Shown here one piece after another: positions 35,741 through 43,663 of a stretch of DNA of 64,000 bases. Position numbers and translations under genes: made by a program. Position 1 is the stretch's first letter; every line of letters begins with the position of its first letter. Under the pieces are notes generated by a model, which made no database searches, was not told the DNA's origin, and saw only the letters and a list, made by a program, of their open reading frames with translations. The stretch covers positions 186,001-250,000 of the forward strand of contig JAFRAC010000026.1 of the NCBI GenBank assembly GCA_017405595.1. The letters run 5' to 3'. Source of the DNA: Thermoguttaceae bacterium. GTDB taxonomy: Bacteria; Planctomycetota; Planctomycetia; Pirellulales; Thermoguttaceae.

Positions 35741-36352
35741 TCACATCCCGGAGAAACACATGAACGCCATCGCCAGAAGGCCGACGGTCATGAAGACAAT
35801 CCCGATCCCGCGGAGCCCGCGCGGCACGTGGCTGTATTCGAGCTTTTCCATGATCCCCGACAGAAGGACAATCGCGAACGCCCAGCCGAATCCGGAAAAG
35901 AGCCCGTAAAGGACGCTGTCCGAAAGGGTATAGTCGCGCTGTTCCATGAAGAGCGAGCCGCCCAAGATAGCGCAGTTGACCGTGATCAGAGGGAGAAAGA
36001 TCCCCAGCGCGTTGTAGAGCGGAGGGAAGAAGCGGTCGAGGGTCATCTCGAGGATCTGAACCATCGCCGCGATCACGCCGATGAAGCAGATCAGCGTCAG
36101 GAACGAAAGATCGAGGTTCGCCAGGAAAGGTACCCCTGTCCAGGCGAGCGCGCCCTCTTTGAGGAAACGGTTCAGAATAATGTTGTTGACCGGAATCGTG
36201 ATCGTCTGAACCACGATCACCGCCACACCGAGTCCGAGTGCGGTCTTGACCTTCTTGCCAAGCGCCAGGAACGAGCACATTCCCAGAAAGAGGGAAAGCG
36301 CCAGGTTTTGCGTAAAGACCGACTGGATAAACATGTCAATGATGTGCTGCAT
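35741..36352 (-). CDS. nqrE: Na+-translocating NADH:quinone reductase subunit E
   Basis: An integral membrane subunit of 203 residues with six hydrophobic helices. It holds conserved CFIG and [12 protein letters not shown] segments whose cysteines form, with NqrD, the intramembrane iron centre. It ends [16 protein letters not shown], typical of NqrE. It relates to RnfA, but the surrounding order nqrA-F identifies it as Nqr. Confidence 0.96.
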   Translation of the reverse strand: MQHIIDMFIQSVFTQNLALSLFLGMCSFLALGKKVKTALGLGVAVIVVQTITIPVNNIILNRFLKEGALAWTGVPFLANLDLSFLTLICFIGVIAAMVQILEMTLDRFFPPLYNALGIFLPLITVNCAILGGSLFMEQRDYTLSDSVLYGLFSGFGWAFAIVLLSGIMEKLEYSHVPRGLRGIGIVFMTVGLLAMAFMCFSGM

Positions 36353-36427
36353 CGTATCTGTCTCACTCTGAAATGACCGCGCGGAGCGGGTTTTTGATAT
36401 TCTCTGGGGTAAGGGCTCCTATGGGGC

Positions 36428-37045
36428 TCACTCGGCCATGTCTTTTTTGATCGTCTTGACGATCCAGATGAAGGCGGCGATCAGGAAGAAGGCGCCCGGC
36501 GAGAGGACCAACAGGCCGTTCGGAACATACCAGCCGCCGGCACTGACCGTCTTCAGAATCGGGAACCCCAGGAGAGAACCGGAACCGAAGAGTTCGCGGA
36601 TCGAACCGACGCAGAGGAGAACCAGGCTGTAGCCCAGACCGTTCCCCAAACCGTCGAGCGCCGACTCGACCGGGTTGTGGGTGAGTGCGAACGCCTCGGT
36701 CCGCCCCATCACGATGCAGTTGGTGATGATCAGTCCGACGAACACCGAAAGCTCTTTGCTGATGTCGTAGGCGAACGCCTTGATAATCTGGTCGACCACG
36801 ATCACCATCGTGGCGATGATCGTCATTTCAACGATCATGCGGATGCTTCCCGGAGTGATCTTCCGAACGAGCGAAACGCCGATGTTCGAAAAGACCGTCA
36901 CAAAGATAACCGCAAAACACATCGTGATCGTCGTCTGGAGCTTGGTCGTCACGGCCAGCGCCGAACAAATCCCCAGAACCTGAACCGCAACCGGGTTGTT
37001 CCGGACGATCGGGTCGATTAAGATTTTTTTCAGTTTCGGTGTCAT
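36428..37045 (-). CDS. nqrD: Na+-translocating NADH:quinone reductase subunit D
   Basis: A membrane subunit of 205 residues with six helices, starting [19 protein letters not shown], the usual NqrD beginning. [17 protein letters not shown] carries the cysteine shared with NqrE for the intramembrane iron centre. It takes part in Na+ translocation. It lies between nqrC and nqrE, the standard order. Confidence 0.96.
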   Translation of the reverse strand: MTPKLKKILIDPIVRNNPVAVQVLGICSALAVTTKLQTTITMCFAVIFVTVFSNIGVSLVRKITPGSIRMIVEMTIIATMVIVVDQIIKAFAYDISKELSVFVGLIITNCIVMGRTEAFALTHNPVESALDGLGNGLGYSLVLLCVGSIRELFGSGSLLGFPILKTVSAGGWYVPNGLLVLSPGAFFLIAAFIWIVKTIKKDMAE

Positions 37046-37106
37046 TTTCTTCGTTATTCCTTACGTCTGTTTCAGCAGAATGTTTCTTCTCTTTCGTGTT
37101 TCTGTG

Positions 37107-37898
37107 TTACTCGGCGGCGCCGGACTTCATCCTGGCCAGAAGGGGGCCGAACCCGTTTTCGCCGAGCCAGTAGGTGACCGTATTGTTGACGCCGTTGCAG
37201 GTCAGCGTGGCGCCCGAAAAACCGTCCACCTCGTATTGGGCATTCGGGTCGTCGGCCGAAACCGTCCCCTTCTTGAAATGGACCGCCGGTTTCCCGTCCT
37301 GGCCGTACGCCGTCTTGCCGGACCACTTGGCCATCTTATCGGGGTTCTGAACCTCACCCCCCAGACCGGGCGTTTCGCCATGCTGGTAGAAGGTCAGGTT
37401 CTTGACCGTCGCCAGATCGCCGTCGAGCGCCAGGAACCCGTAGAGGGTCGACCAAAGACCGCGTCCGTAGACAGGCAGGACGACCGACGAAACCTTTCCG
37501 GCATCGTCTTTGACCAGATAGACAACCGACTCGTTCGGGATGCGTTTGATCCCGGCGATATCGGCCTTGGGAGAGATCTCGCTGCTGGCGGCGGGGTCTT
37601 TGAGCTGGCGCTCAATATCGAGCGTCTCCGGATCCGCCCCTTCAACCGTCTCGCCCGTTTTGGTATCGACGACAACCGGCTCAATCTTGGCATAGAGCTC
37701 TTTAACCTGGGCGGCCGAAGGTTTCGCGGCCAGTTCGACCAAGCCGGCGGCCTTCAGCACGTTGATCTGCTTGTCGAGCAGCATATTCTCTTTCTGCCTC
37801 TCTTTAAGCGAGGTTGCCGTCAGAGAGACCAGGATCGAGCAGACAAGGCAAATTGCCGCGGCCACTCCGAAAACTTTGAAAATGGAATCTTTTTCCAT
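37107..37898 (-). CDS. nqrC: Na+-translocating NADH:quinone reductase subunit C
   Basis: A protein of 263 residues with an N-terminal membrane anchor (about 8-28) and a periplasmic FMN-binding domain. The motif DGFSGATLTCNGV near residue 230 contains the threonine that receives covalent FMN from ApbE. No apbE gene is present in the window, so the flavin transferase must be elsewhere. It contributes to electron transfer between NqrD/E and NqrB. Confidence 0.95.
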   Translation of the reverse strand: MEKDSIFKVFGVAAAICLVCSILVSLTATSLKERQKENMLLDKQINVLKAAGLVELAAKPSAAQVKELYAKIEPVVVDTKTGETVEGADPETLDIERQLKDPAASSEISPKADIAGIKRIPNESVVYLVKDDAGKVSSVVLPVYGRGLWSTLYGFLALDGDLATVKNLTFYQHGETPGLGGEVQNPDKMAKWSGKTAYGQDGKPAVHFKKGTVSADDPNAQYEVDGFSGATLTCNGVNNTVTYWLGENGFGPLLARMKSGAAE

Positions 37899-37960
37899 AG
37901 CTCTTTATTCCGTTCGATATCGTTAAGTCCGCTCACGGGGAGCGGCGGATGGTTTTTCTG

Positions 37961-39235
37961 TTATTTCGCCGCGAGACGCCGCTCTCTCCGCCTGACGTTC
38001 GCCTGCACCACAAACCAGTCGATCAGCGGCGCGCAGCAGTTCCCGAAGAGGATGGCAAGCATCGTCCCTTCGGGATAGGCGGGATTCAGGACACGGATGA
38101 CAATGATCAGCGCGCCGATCAGAAGCCCGTAAATGTACTGCCCGATATGGGTCGATGCCGCACTGACCGGATCGGTCGCCATGAAGACCATCCCGAACGC
38201 GAACCCGCCAAGCACAAAATGCCAGAACGGGCCGAGGGTGAACGCCGCGTTCGTATCGCTCCCGGTAAAGTACAGGAGCGTGGCGAGTCCCATTCCGCCG
38301 ACAGTCATGCTGAGCATGACGCGCCACGACGCGACCCCGACCACGATCAGAAAGAGCGCGCCGATCAGGCAGGCGATCGTCGAGGTTTCGCCGAACGAGC
38401 CGGGAATCGTTCCGATAAAGCAGCTGAGCATATCGTAGCCGTGCGAAGCGAGCCCAGCGACACCGCCGGCGGCCGGATCGGGATTCGTGGCGACGGCCAG
38501 CGGCGTGGCGCCGGTAAACCCGTCGATGTAATTCGTTGTCCAGACACGTTCACCCGAAATGGAACCGGCGTAAGCGAAGAAGAGGAACGCGCGGGCCACC
38601 AGTGCGGGGTTCAGGAAGTTCCGCCCCGTTCCGCCGAAGATCTCCTTGCCGATCACCGTTCCGAACGAGATGGCGACCACCACCTGCCAGAGCGGAATGT
38701 TCGGAGGACAGGTCAGGGGGAAGACGATCCCCGTCACGAAGAACCCTTCATTAATTTCGTGGTTATTGATTTTCGCGAAAAGGGTTTCCCACCCGATCCC
38801 GACAATCATCGTCACAATGTAGAGGGGGAGAAAATAGACGAGCCCGTGGATGATGTTCCCGACCACGTTCCACGGCGAGGCGCCGAACACGTTCAGAACC
38901 GGGCAAATGCCGTCGATCCAGTTCAGCACCGCGGCATGCCAGTCGCCCGAGGCCTGGACCGCTCCGGCAAATTCCATCGCGCGGTTCGCCTGATAACCCA
39001 CATTATAAAGCCCCATCACGACACACGGAATCAGCGCGTAGATGACGGTCATCATCATCCGCTTGAAATCGTTGCAGTCGCGCACATGGCATTTCCCCTG
39101 CGCCTTGAGGTTCGGCGTAAAGAAGAACGTGTCGGCGGCTTCAAAGAGGGGGTATATGAAATGGAACGGCCGGCCTTTGGCAAAGAAGGTTTTATCGACC
39201 GCTTCGAGGATTTTTTGAGCAAAACGGAGTTTCAT
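37961..39235 (-). CDS. nqrB: Na+-translocating NADH:quinone reductase subunit B
   Basis: The main membrane subunit, 424 residues, with about ten helices. DGFTGATPLA near residue 240 holds the threonine for covalent FMN; riboflavin also binds this subunit. FVLGGFAFGMVFMATDPVS and PEGTMLAILFGNCCAPLID near the end are characteristic and form part of the Na+ path. The gene starts 6 bases after the nqrA stop. Confidence 0.97.
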   Translation of the reverse strand: MKLRFAQKILEAVDKTFFAKGRPFHFIYPLFEAADTFFFTPNLKAQGKCHVRDCNDFKRMMMTVIYALIPCVVMGLYNVGYQANRAMEFAGAVQASGDWHAAVLNWIDGICPVLNVFGASPWNVVGNIIHGLVYFLPLYIVTMIVGIGWETLFAKINNHEINEGFFVTGIVFPLTCPPNIPLWQVVVAISFGTVIGKEIFGGTGRNFLNPALVARAFLFFAYAGSISGERVWTTNYIDGFTGATPLAVATNPDPAAGGVAGLASHGYDMLSCFIGTIPGSFGETSTIACLIGALFLIVVGVASWRVMLSMTVGGMGLATLLYFTGSDTNAAFTLGPFWHFVLGGFAFGMVFMATDPVSAASTHIGQYIYGLLIGALIIVIRVLNPAYPEGTMLAILFGNCCAPLIDWFVVQANVRRRERRLAAK

Positions 39236-39241
39236 CGCGGC

Positions 39242-40612
39242 TTACTCCTCTTCTTTCATAATGGTGTTGAGCATCGTGCGAAGCGTGGTCGTGTAATCGT
39301 TCTTGCCGAGATCGACCAGCGTGCAGAGCGCGACGTCCTCTTCGTCAAGTTCGAGCGCGCCGAGTTTTTCGGCGTTATCGATATCGCCGACCTCGAGCGC
39401 CTTGAACAGATAAAGGGGGATAATATCGAGCGGCATCACCTTCTCGAGTGCATCGTTCGGAAAAACGGCCCGATGACCGCCGTGCAGGGCGGTGGTCATC
39501 TTATAGCCCCAGCGGGGGAGATACCACGAGGCGACCGTGCGCGCCGCCGAGAATTTGCGGAACCCGGGCAGGGTCCAGGCAAAAAGCTCGCGGGGATTTC
39601 CGTCGCCGATCACCGAAACCTGGTTCACATAGGGGCCAAGCGCGCAGAGGCCGTTTTCTTCGGCGGCGCGTCCGCAGAGGACGCTTCCGGAAATGATGCG
39701 GACCTCGCCTTCCTTGAGTTCCCCTTCGGTTAATTCCTTTAAACAGGCGCCGACCCGGGTACGCAGCAGACGCGGATTTTTGACCATCGGGCCGGAAAGC
39801 GCGACCACGCGCTCGGCCGGATAGCGGCCGGTCGTAAAGAGGGCGCCGATCGCGATCACGTCCTGATAGCCGATCGTCCAGACCGTCTTATTGAGGCCGA
39901 CCGGATCAAGGAAATGGATATGCGTTCCCGCCAGACCCGCCGGATGCGGACCGGTGACATTGACAATTTCGACCTTATCGACGGTTTCTTCGGGAAGTTC
40001 GACGTTCGGAGCCTTGCAGAGCCAGATTTTCTGGCCGCAGATGCGGCTGAGGACTTTCAGCCCGGCGGTAAAATCGCTGATCCGTTCGGCGATGATGAGA
40101 GCCGGATCGGGGGCACCGGGATTGGTATCAATGACGGTCACAAAGAGGGAATGGGGAGCCGTGCCGAGTTTCGGAACCACGCTGAAAGGACGGGTGCGCA
40201 GCGCGGTCCAAAGCCCGGACGACGCGAGAATATCGCGGACTTTCTCTTCCGGAAGGGAATCGAGCGCGGCGGTATCGAACTTTTCGAACTCGACCGATTG
40301 ATTGGCGGCATCCCCTTCGTCCAGCGCGATCACAATGCTTCGGAACGCGCGTTTTTCACCCCGGCAGATCTTTTCGACCACACCGGCTCCGGGCGAAGTG
40401 AACTTGACGCCGGGGTTTTTCTTATCTTCGAACAGGACTTCGCCCGCCAAAACCCGCTGACCCTCCTCGACGGCGACACTCGGACGCATCGCGACATAAT
40501 CGGGGCCGGTAACGGCGACATGCTTAATCGGTTTGTTGTTTGGATCGATCCGCTGCTGGGGCGCTCCGGCGAGCGCGAGATCCAGCCCTTTGGTGATTTC
40601 GAGGTTTTTCAC
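39242..40612 (-). CDS. nqrA: Na+-translocating NADH:quinone reductase subunit A
   Basis: A peripheral cytoplasmic subunit of 456 residues associated with ubiquinone binding. The N-terminus, KNLEITKGLDLALAGAPQQ, and the region EVLFEDKKNPGVKFTSPGAG are characteristic. The start codon is GTG at 40612, with GGAG upstream. First gene of nqrABCDEF; a promoter lies at 40758-40785. Confidence 0.96.
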   Translation of the reverse strand: MKNLEITKGLDLALAGAPQQRIDPNNKPIKHVAVTGPDYVAMRPSVAVEEGQRVLAGEVLFEDKKNPGVKFTSPGAGVVEKICRGEKRAFRSIVIALDEGDAANQSVEFEKFDTAALDSLPEEKVRDILASSGLWTALRTRPFSVVPKLGTAPHSLFVTVIDTNPGAPDPALIIAERISDFTAGLKVLSRICGQKIWLCKAPNVELPEETVDKVEIVNVTGPHPAGLAGTHIHFLDPVGLNKTVWTIGYQDVIAIGALFTTGRYPAERVVALSGPMVKNPRLLRTRVGACLKELTEGELKEGEVRIISGSVLCGRAAEENGLCALGPYVNQVSVIGDGNPRELFAWTLPGFRKFSAARTVASWYLPRWGYKMTTALHGGHRAVFPNDALEKVMPLDIIPLYLFKALEVGDIDNAEKLGALELDEEDVALCTLVDLGKNDYTTTLRTMLNTIMKEEE

Positions 40613-40757
40613 GATCGAACGCCTACTCCACTTTTCAAACTCATGGGAAGGAACCGCGGACAGCGGCCCCTTCCCCTCTGATAGCCACGCCGACCCAACG
40701 CTTTTGCCCGCGCGGCAGAAGCCGCGAAAGGCCCAGAGCTTGGATCGGAACCTTTGG

Positions 40758-40785
40758 ATAATAATTTCCCTATTACCTAGTTTAA
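40758..40785 (-). promoter_or_regulatory. candidate promoter of the nqr operon
   Basis: On the minus strand, TTAAAC (40785-40780) and TATTAT (40763-40758) are separated by 16 bases, in an A+T-rich block of a 294-bp gap. The predicted leader of about 140 bases contains a perfect 6-bp hairpin with a four-base loop at 40711-40726. No known riboswitch is recognised. Confidence 0.45.
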
Positions 40786-40906
40786 TAGATAAAGGAAAAA
40801 AGTCTAGCTGGGCGGAAAAACAAAGCGGGAAAATGATTTTTCCGGGGGAACAGGGAGGAAGAACAGACCGCTGCGGGGCTTCCTCTTCCGAAAAAGCGCG
40901 CTTCTT

Positions 40907-42133
40907 TCAGTTTGCCTTGAAATTATAGATCGGTTTCAGGATCTCGATGATATCGACGCTTTCGCGAACCGCGCCGATAATGTCCGAGAGCGATTTGTAC
41001 GCCATCGGCGCTTCGTCGAGGGTGGATTCATTTACCGAAGTCGAGTAGATGCCCGCCATCTGCCGGCGGTATTCCTTCATGTCCAAACGGCTTTTCGCCG
41101 CGCTGCGCGACATAATCCGGCCCGCCCCGTGCGGCGCCGAAAAGTTCCAGTCCGGGTTCCCTTTCCCCACCGCCAGGATGCTTCCGTCGCGCATATTGAT
41201 CGGGATGAGAACCTTTTCCCCCCGATGGGCGGCAATCGCGCCTTTCCGAAGAATCATTTCGCGGGTATCGATATAATTGTGGATGGTGTGAAAGGCATCC
41301 CTTCCTTCGAGATTCAAGAGGTCCAGAATGATTTCCGCCATCTTTTCGCGGTTACGGCGCGCGAACCGCTGGCAGAGTTCAACATCGTGAAGGTAATCGC
41401 TTAAATCTTCCCCGTAAACAAAACAGAGGTCATCCGGAACGGCGGCTTCCGCCCGTCCCGATTTCAGGGCTTTTAAAGCGCTCTCGATTTCATCCGACCG
41501 GCCGGCGGCTTTGTATTCGGCAATGAGAGCGTCCCTCTTCACGGAAAACCTCTCTTGCTCCGCGTTGAGCTCGATCGCCTTCCGCTGATAATATTCCGCA
41601 ACCTGTTTACCCAGGTTGCGGGATCCGGAATGAATCACGAGGTATTTCGCACCGTCGGCGGACCGGTCGATCTCGATGAAATGGTTCCCGCCTCCGAGCG
41701 TGCCGAGACTGCACCGCAAATGCTCGAGATTTTTGAGTCCCGGAAAACAGCGCAGTTCCGTGAAATCAAAATCCTCTTGCGGACGGTTCCACACGTTCAT
41801 GCCGGAAGGAATGAAACGGGACGCGGCGTCCATCTCCCTCATCTCAATTTCGGCGTTCCCCAGGCTGACGGTATACATCCCGCAGCCGATATCGACCCCG
41901 ACAACATTCGGAACAACCTTATCGGCAACGGTCATCGTTGTTCCGATCGTGCACCCTTTCCCCGCATGGACGTCGGGCATGATTCGGATACGGCTTCCCG
42001 CCGTAAACCCGCAGTCGCACATCCGGCGGATCTGCTCGACAGCTTCCTCTTCGGCCACCTTGGCAAAACAGAGTGCCGTGCTGACTTTACCCTTGATCTG
42101 AAAAGGAGTAACCGCGGATTGATTCTTTGCCAT
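40907..42133 (-). CDS. rtcB: RtcB-family RNA-splicing ligase
   Basis: A protein of 408 residues. RtcB joins RNA 2',3'-cyclic phosphate or 3'-phosphate ends to 5'-OH ends using GTP and Mn2+. Metal ligands are in PDVHAGKGCTIGTT, GVDIGCGM and LGGGNHFIEI; the guanylylated His is in SAPHGAGRIMSRSAAK (about 334). Length agrees with the bacterial subtype. No rtcA or archease is nearby. A role in RNA repair is likely; the natural substrate is unknown. Confidence 0.94.
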   Translation of the reverse strand: MAKNQSAVTPFQIKGKVSTALCFAKVAEEEAVEQIRRMCDCGFTAGSRIRIMPDVHAGKGCTIGTTMTVADKVVPNVVGVDIGCGMYTVSLGNAEIEMREMDAASRFIPSGMNVWNRPQEDFDFTELRCFPGLKNLEHLRCSLGTLGGGNHFIEIDRSADGAKYLVIHSGSRNLGKQVAEYYQRKAIELNAEQERFSVKRDALIAEYKAAGRSDEIESALKALKSGRAEAAVPDDLCFVYGEDLSDYLHDVELCQRFARRNREKMAEIILDLLNLEGRDAFHTIHNYIDTREMILRKGAIAAHRGEKVLIPINMRDGSILAVGKGNPDWNFSAPHGAGRIMSRSAAKSRLDMKEYRRQMAGIYSTSVNESTLDEAPMAYKSLSDIIGAVRESVDIIEILKPIYNFKAN

Positions 42134-42392
42134 TCTTTGCAGCTCCCCTCACCTGCCGAGAGTTCTGACCATTTTTTCTTCTCATTTCCTTCCCCTTTAT
42201 ATCACAAACCTGAAATTCCTGAATACGCTCCCTGTTTCCAAACCCCGCAGCCGAAGGCGGAACCGCTTGGCCGATTGCGGCGGGAGGCACGTCCGGGTCG
42301 GAACGAAGAGGCGAAAAATCAATGCCAAACGCCTTCGCCGGCTCCCGGCAGCAAGATGCCGCGTGATGCCGGGGAAGAGTATTGCCGGACCA

Positions 42393-42421
42393 TTGATTCT
42401 TCCTCAAAGCCGATGTACAAT
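42393..42421 (+). promoter_or_regulatory. sigma-70-like promoter for the sialidase-like gene
   Basis: TTGATT at 42393-42398 and TACAAT at 42416-42421 are separated by exactly 17 bases, predicting a start near 42428 and a leader of about 110 bases. The same -35 hexamer and spacing occur before the first DUF4838 gene at 56584. Confidence 0.65.
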
Positions 42422-42441
42422 GGTTCCGTCATTCTTATTGG

Positions 42442-42521
42442 GATGCGGCGGATTTTTGCGGTCTGCGTTACACAAAAACTCTGCCGTCATAAGTTTTAAG
42501 AAATCCGCCGATATCCGCATC
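42442..42521 (+). promoter_or_regulatory. interrupted 14-bp stem in the sialidase-like mRNA leader
   Basis: GATGCGGCGGATTT at 42442-42455 can pair with AAATCCG at 42501-42507 and, after a 7-base bulge, CCGCATC at 42515-42521. The structure would enclose about 45 bases and end 17 bases before the start codon, next to AGGA. Its closeness to the ribosome binding site suggests translation control, which is inference. Confidence 0.4.
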
Positions 42522-42538
42522 AACCGAAATCAGGAAAA

Positions 42539-43648
42539 ATGTTACACATTCTCAGACTCACTCTTGCGCTGTTATTCTCCGTTCTTACGTGTGTTTCCCT
42601 CTTTGCCGAAGAACTCACCGAAGGAGAAGACTTCGTCTATGTCACCCATGACGGGGGTGCCGGGGGCTACGAAGCGTTCCCCGATGTCTGCCGGCTCAAA
42701 GACGGCCGGCTTCTGTGCGTCTTTTACGACGGATACGGACACATCGCCTGGCCCAACGCGAACATCTTTAAGACAGGCGGACGGATTTCCGGGACTTATT
42801 CTTCCGACGAGGGGAAAACCTGGACTCCCCCCTTTGTCATCTTCGATTCCCCTTTCGACGACCGGGATCCTTCGCTCACCGTTCTCGACGACGGAACGAT
42901 TCTCTGCAGCTTTTTCATCCTGGACAGGCCGGTCGACCCCCAAACGAAATACCGCAAACTTGGTTCCTGGTTCATCCGTTCGGAAGACGGCGGCACATCC
43001 TGGAGCGAACCGTTCCCCATCTCAGACCGGTTCTGGGGTTCATCCCCCATCCGGATCCTCCGTGACGGAACGTGGATCGTCGGACTCTACAACCAGACCC
43101 CCGACTGGAATGCCGCGGTCGGAATCTCAAATGATCAAGGGAAAAGATGGCGTGTCGAGATCGTTCCGACCGCAGGGCTCCCGGACGGCGACGAAACCGA
43201 TCTCATCCAGCGCTCAGACGGTTCCCTCTACCTGATTGTCCGGAACAGGGAAGGTGCGGGTCCCCGCCCGATGCTCTTCAGTCAGTCGTTCGACAGCGGA
43301 GCGACCTGGACCAAAGCTGAAAGTACCGGTTTTTCCGGACACTCCCCCTACCTCTACGAAACACCGGACGGAGTCTATGTTCTGGGAACAAGAACGGGGA
43401 AAACGCCGCTCGAAGGAGACGGCGTACTCCCCGGAACGACGACGATCCGGCTCAGCTTCGACGAGGGGAAAACCTGGGGGCTTCCGGTCACGGTCGACCG
43501 CAAGCTCGGCGCCTATCCCTCGATGGCAACGCTTTCCGACGGTTCAGCGCTGATCGTCTACTACGAAGAGGGTCCCGGTTCGAATATCCGCGCCCGGAAA
43601 TTCCGAATCAGCGAAGGGCGGCTCGAGTGGCTGAAGTTCAGCCGGTAA
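42539..43648 (+). CDS. exported sialidase-like BNR/Asp-box repeat protein
   Basis: A protein of 369 residues with a signal peptide (LRLTLALLFSVLTCVSLFA). Five Asp-box patterns, SxDxGxxW, are visible: SSDEGKTW, SEDGGTSW, SNDQGKRW, a variant around SFDSGATW, and SFDEGKTW. They mark the blades of a six-bladed beta-propeller as in exo-alpha-sialidases (GH33-like) and related secreted planctomycete proteins. DDRDPSLTVLDDG fits the N-terminal active-site area. It probably cleaves or binds sialic acid or another acidic sugar on host or plant glycans. Specific activity is not provable here. AGGA precedes the ATG. Confidence 0.85.
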   Translation: MLHILRLTLALLFSVLTCVSLFAEELTEGEDFVYVTHDGGAGGYEAFPDVCRLKDGRLLCVFYDGYGHIAWPNANIFKTGGRISGTYSSDEGKTWTPPFVIFDSPFDDRDPSLTVLDDGTILCSFFILDRPVDPQTKYRKLGSWFIRSEDGGTSWSEPFPISDRFWGSSPIRILRDGTWIVGLYNQTPDWNAAVGISNDQGKRWRVEIVPTAGLPDGDETDLIQRSDGSLYLIVRNREGAGPRPMLFSQSFDSGATWTKAESTGFSGHSPYLYETPDGVYVLGTRTGKTPLEGDGVLPGTTTIRLSFDEGKTWGLPVTVDRKLGAYPSMATLSDGSALIVYYEEGPGSNIRARKFRISEGRLEWLKFSR

Positions 43649-43663
43649 GCGCCGCCGCGCAGT

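Larger units (their letters stand above)
42134..42538. other. 405-bp divergent intergenic region between rtcB and the sialidase-like gene
   Basis: It holds a well-formed plus-strand promoter at 42393-42421 and an interrupted long stem at 42442-42521 in the resulting leader. An A+T-rich patch at 42160-42220 may hold the rtcB promoter. I see no coding gene. Confidence 0.5.

Noticed and set aside
40613..40906. Riboswitch (FMN or sodium type) upstream of nqrA
   Set aside because: Only a promoter-like A+T block and a small hairpin are visible; none of the conserved riboswitch core sequences could be found.
42267..43235. Long alternative plus-strand frame overlapping the sialidase-like gene
   Set aside because: It is a shadow of the sialidase-like frame; only the frame starting at 42539 has a signal peptide, Asp boxes and a good ribosome binding site.
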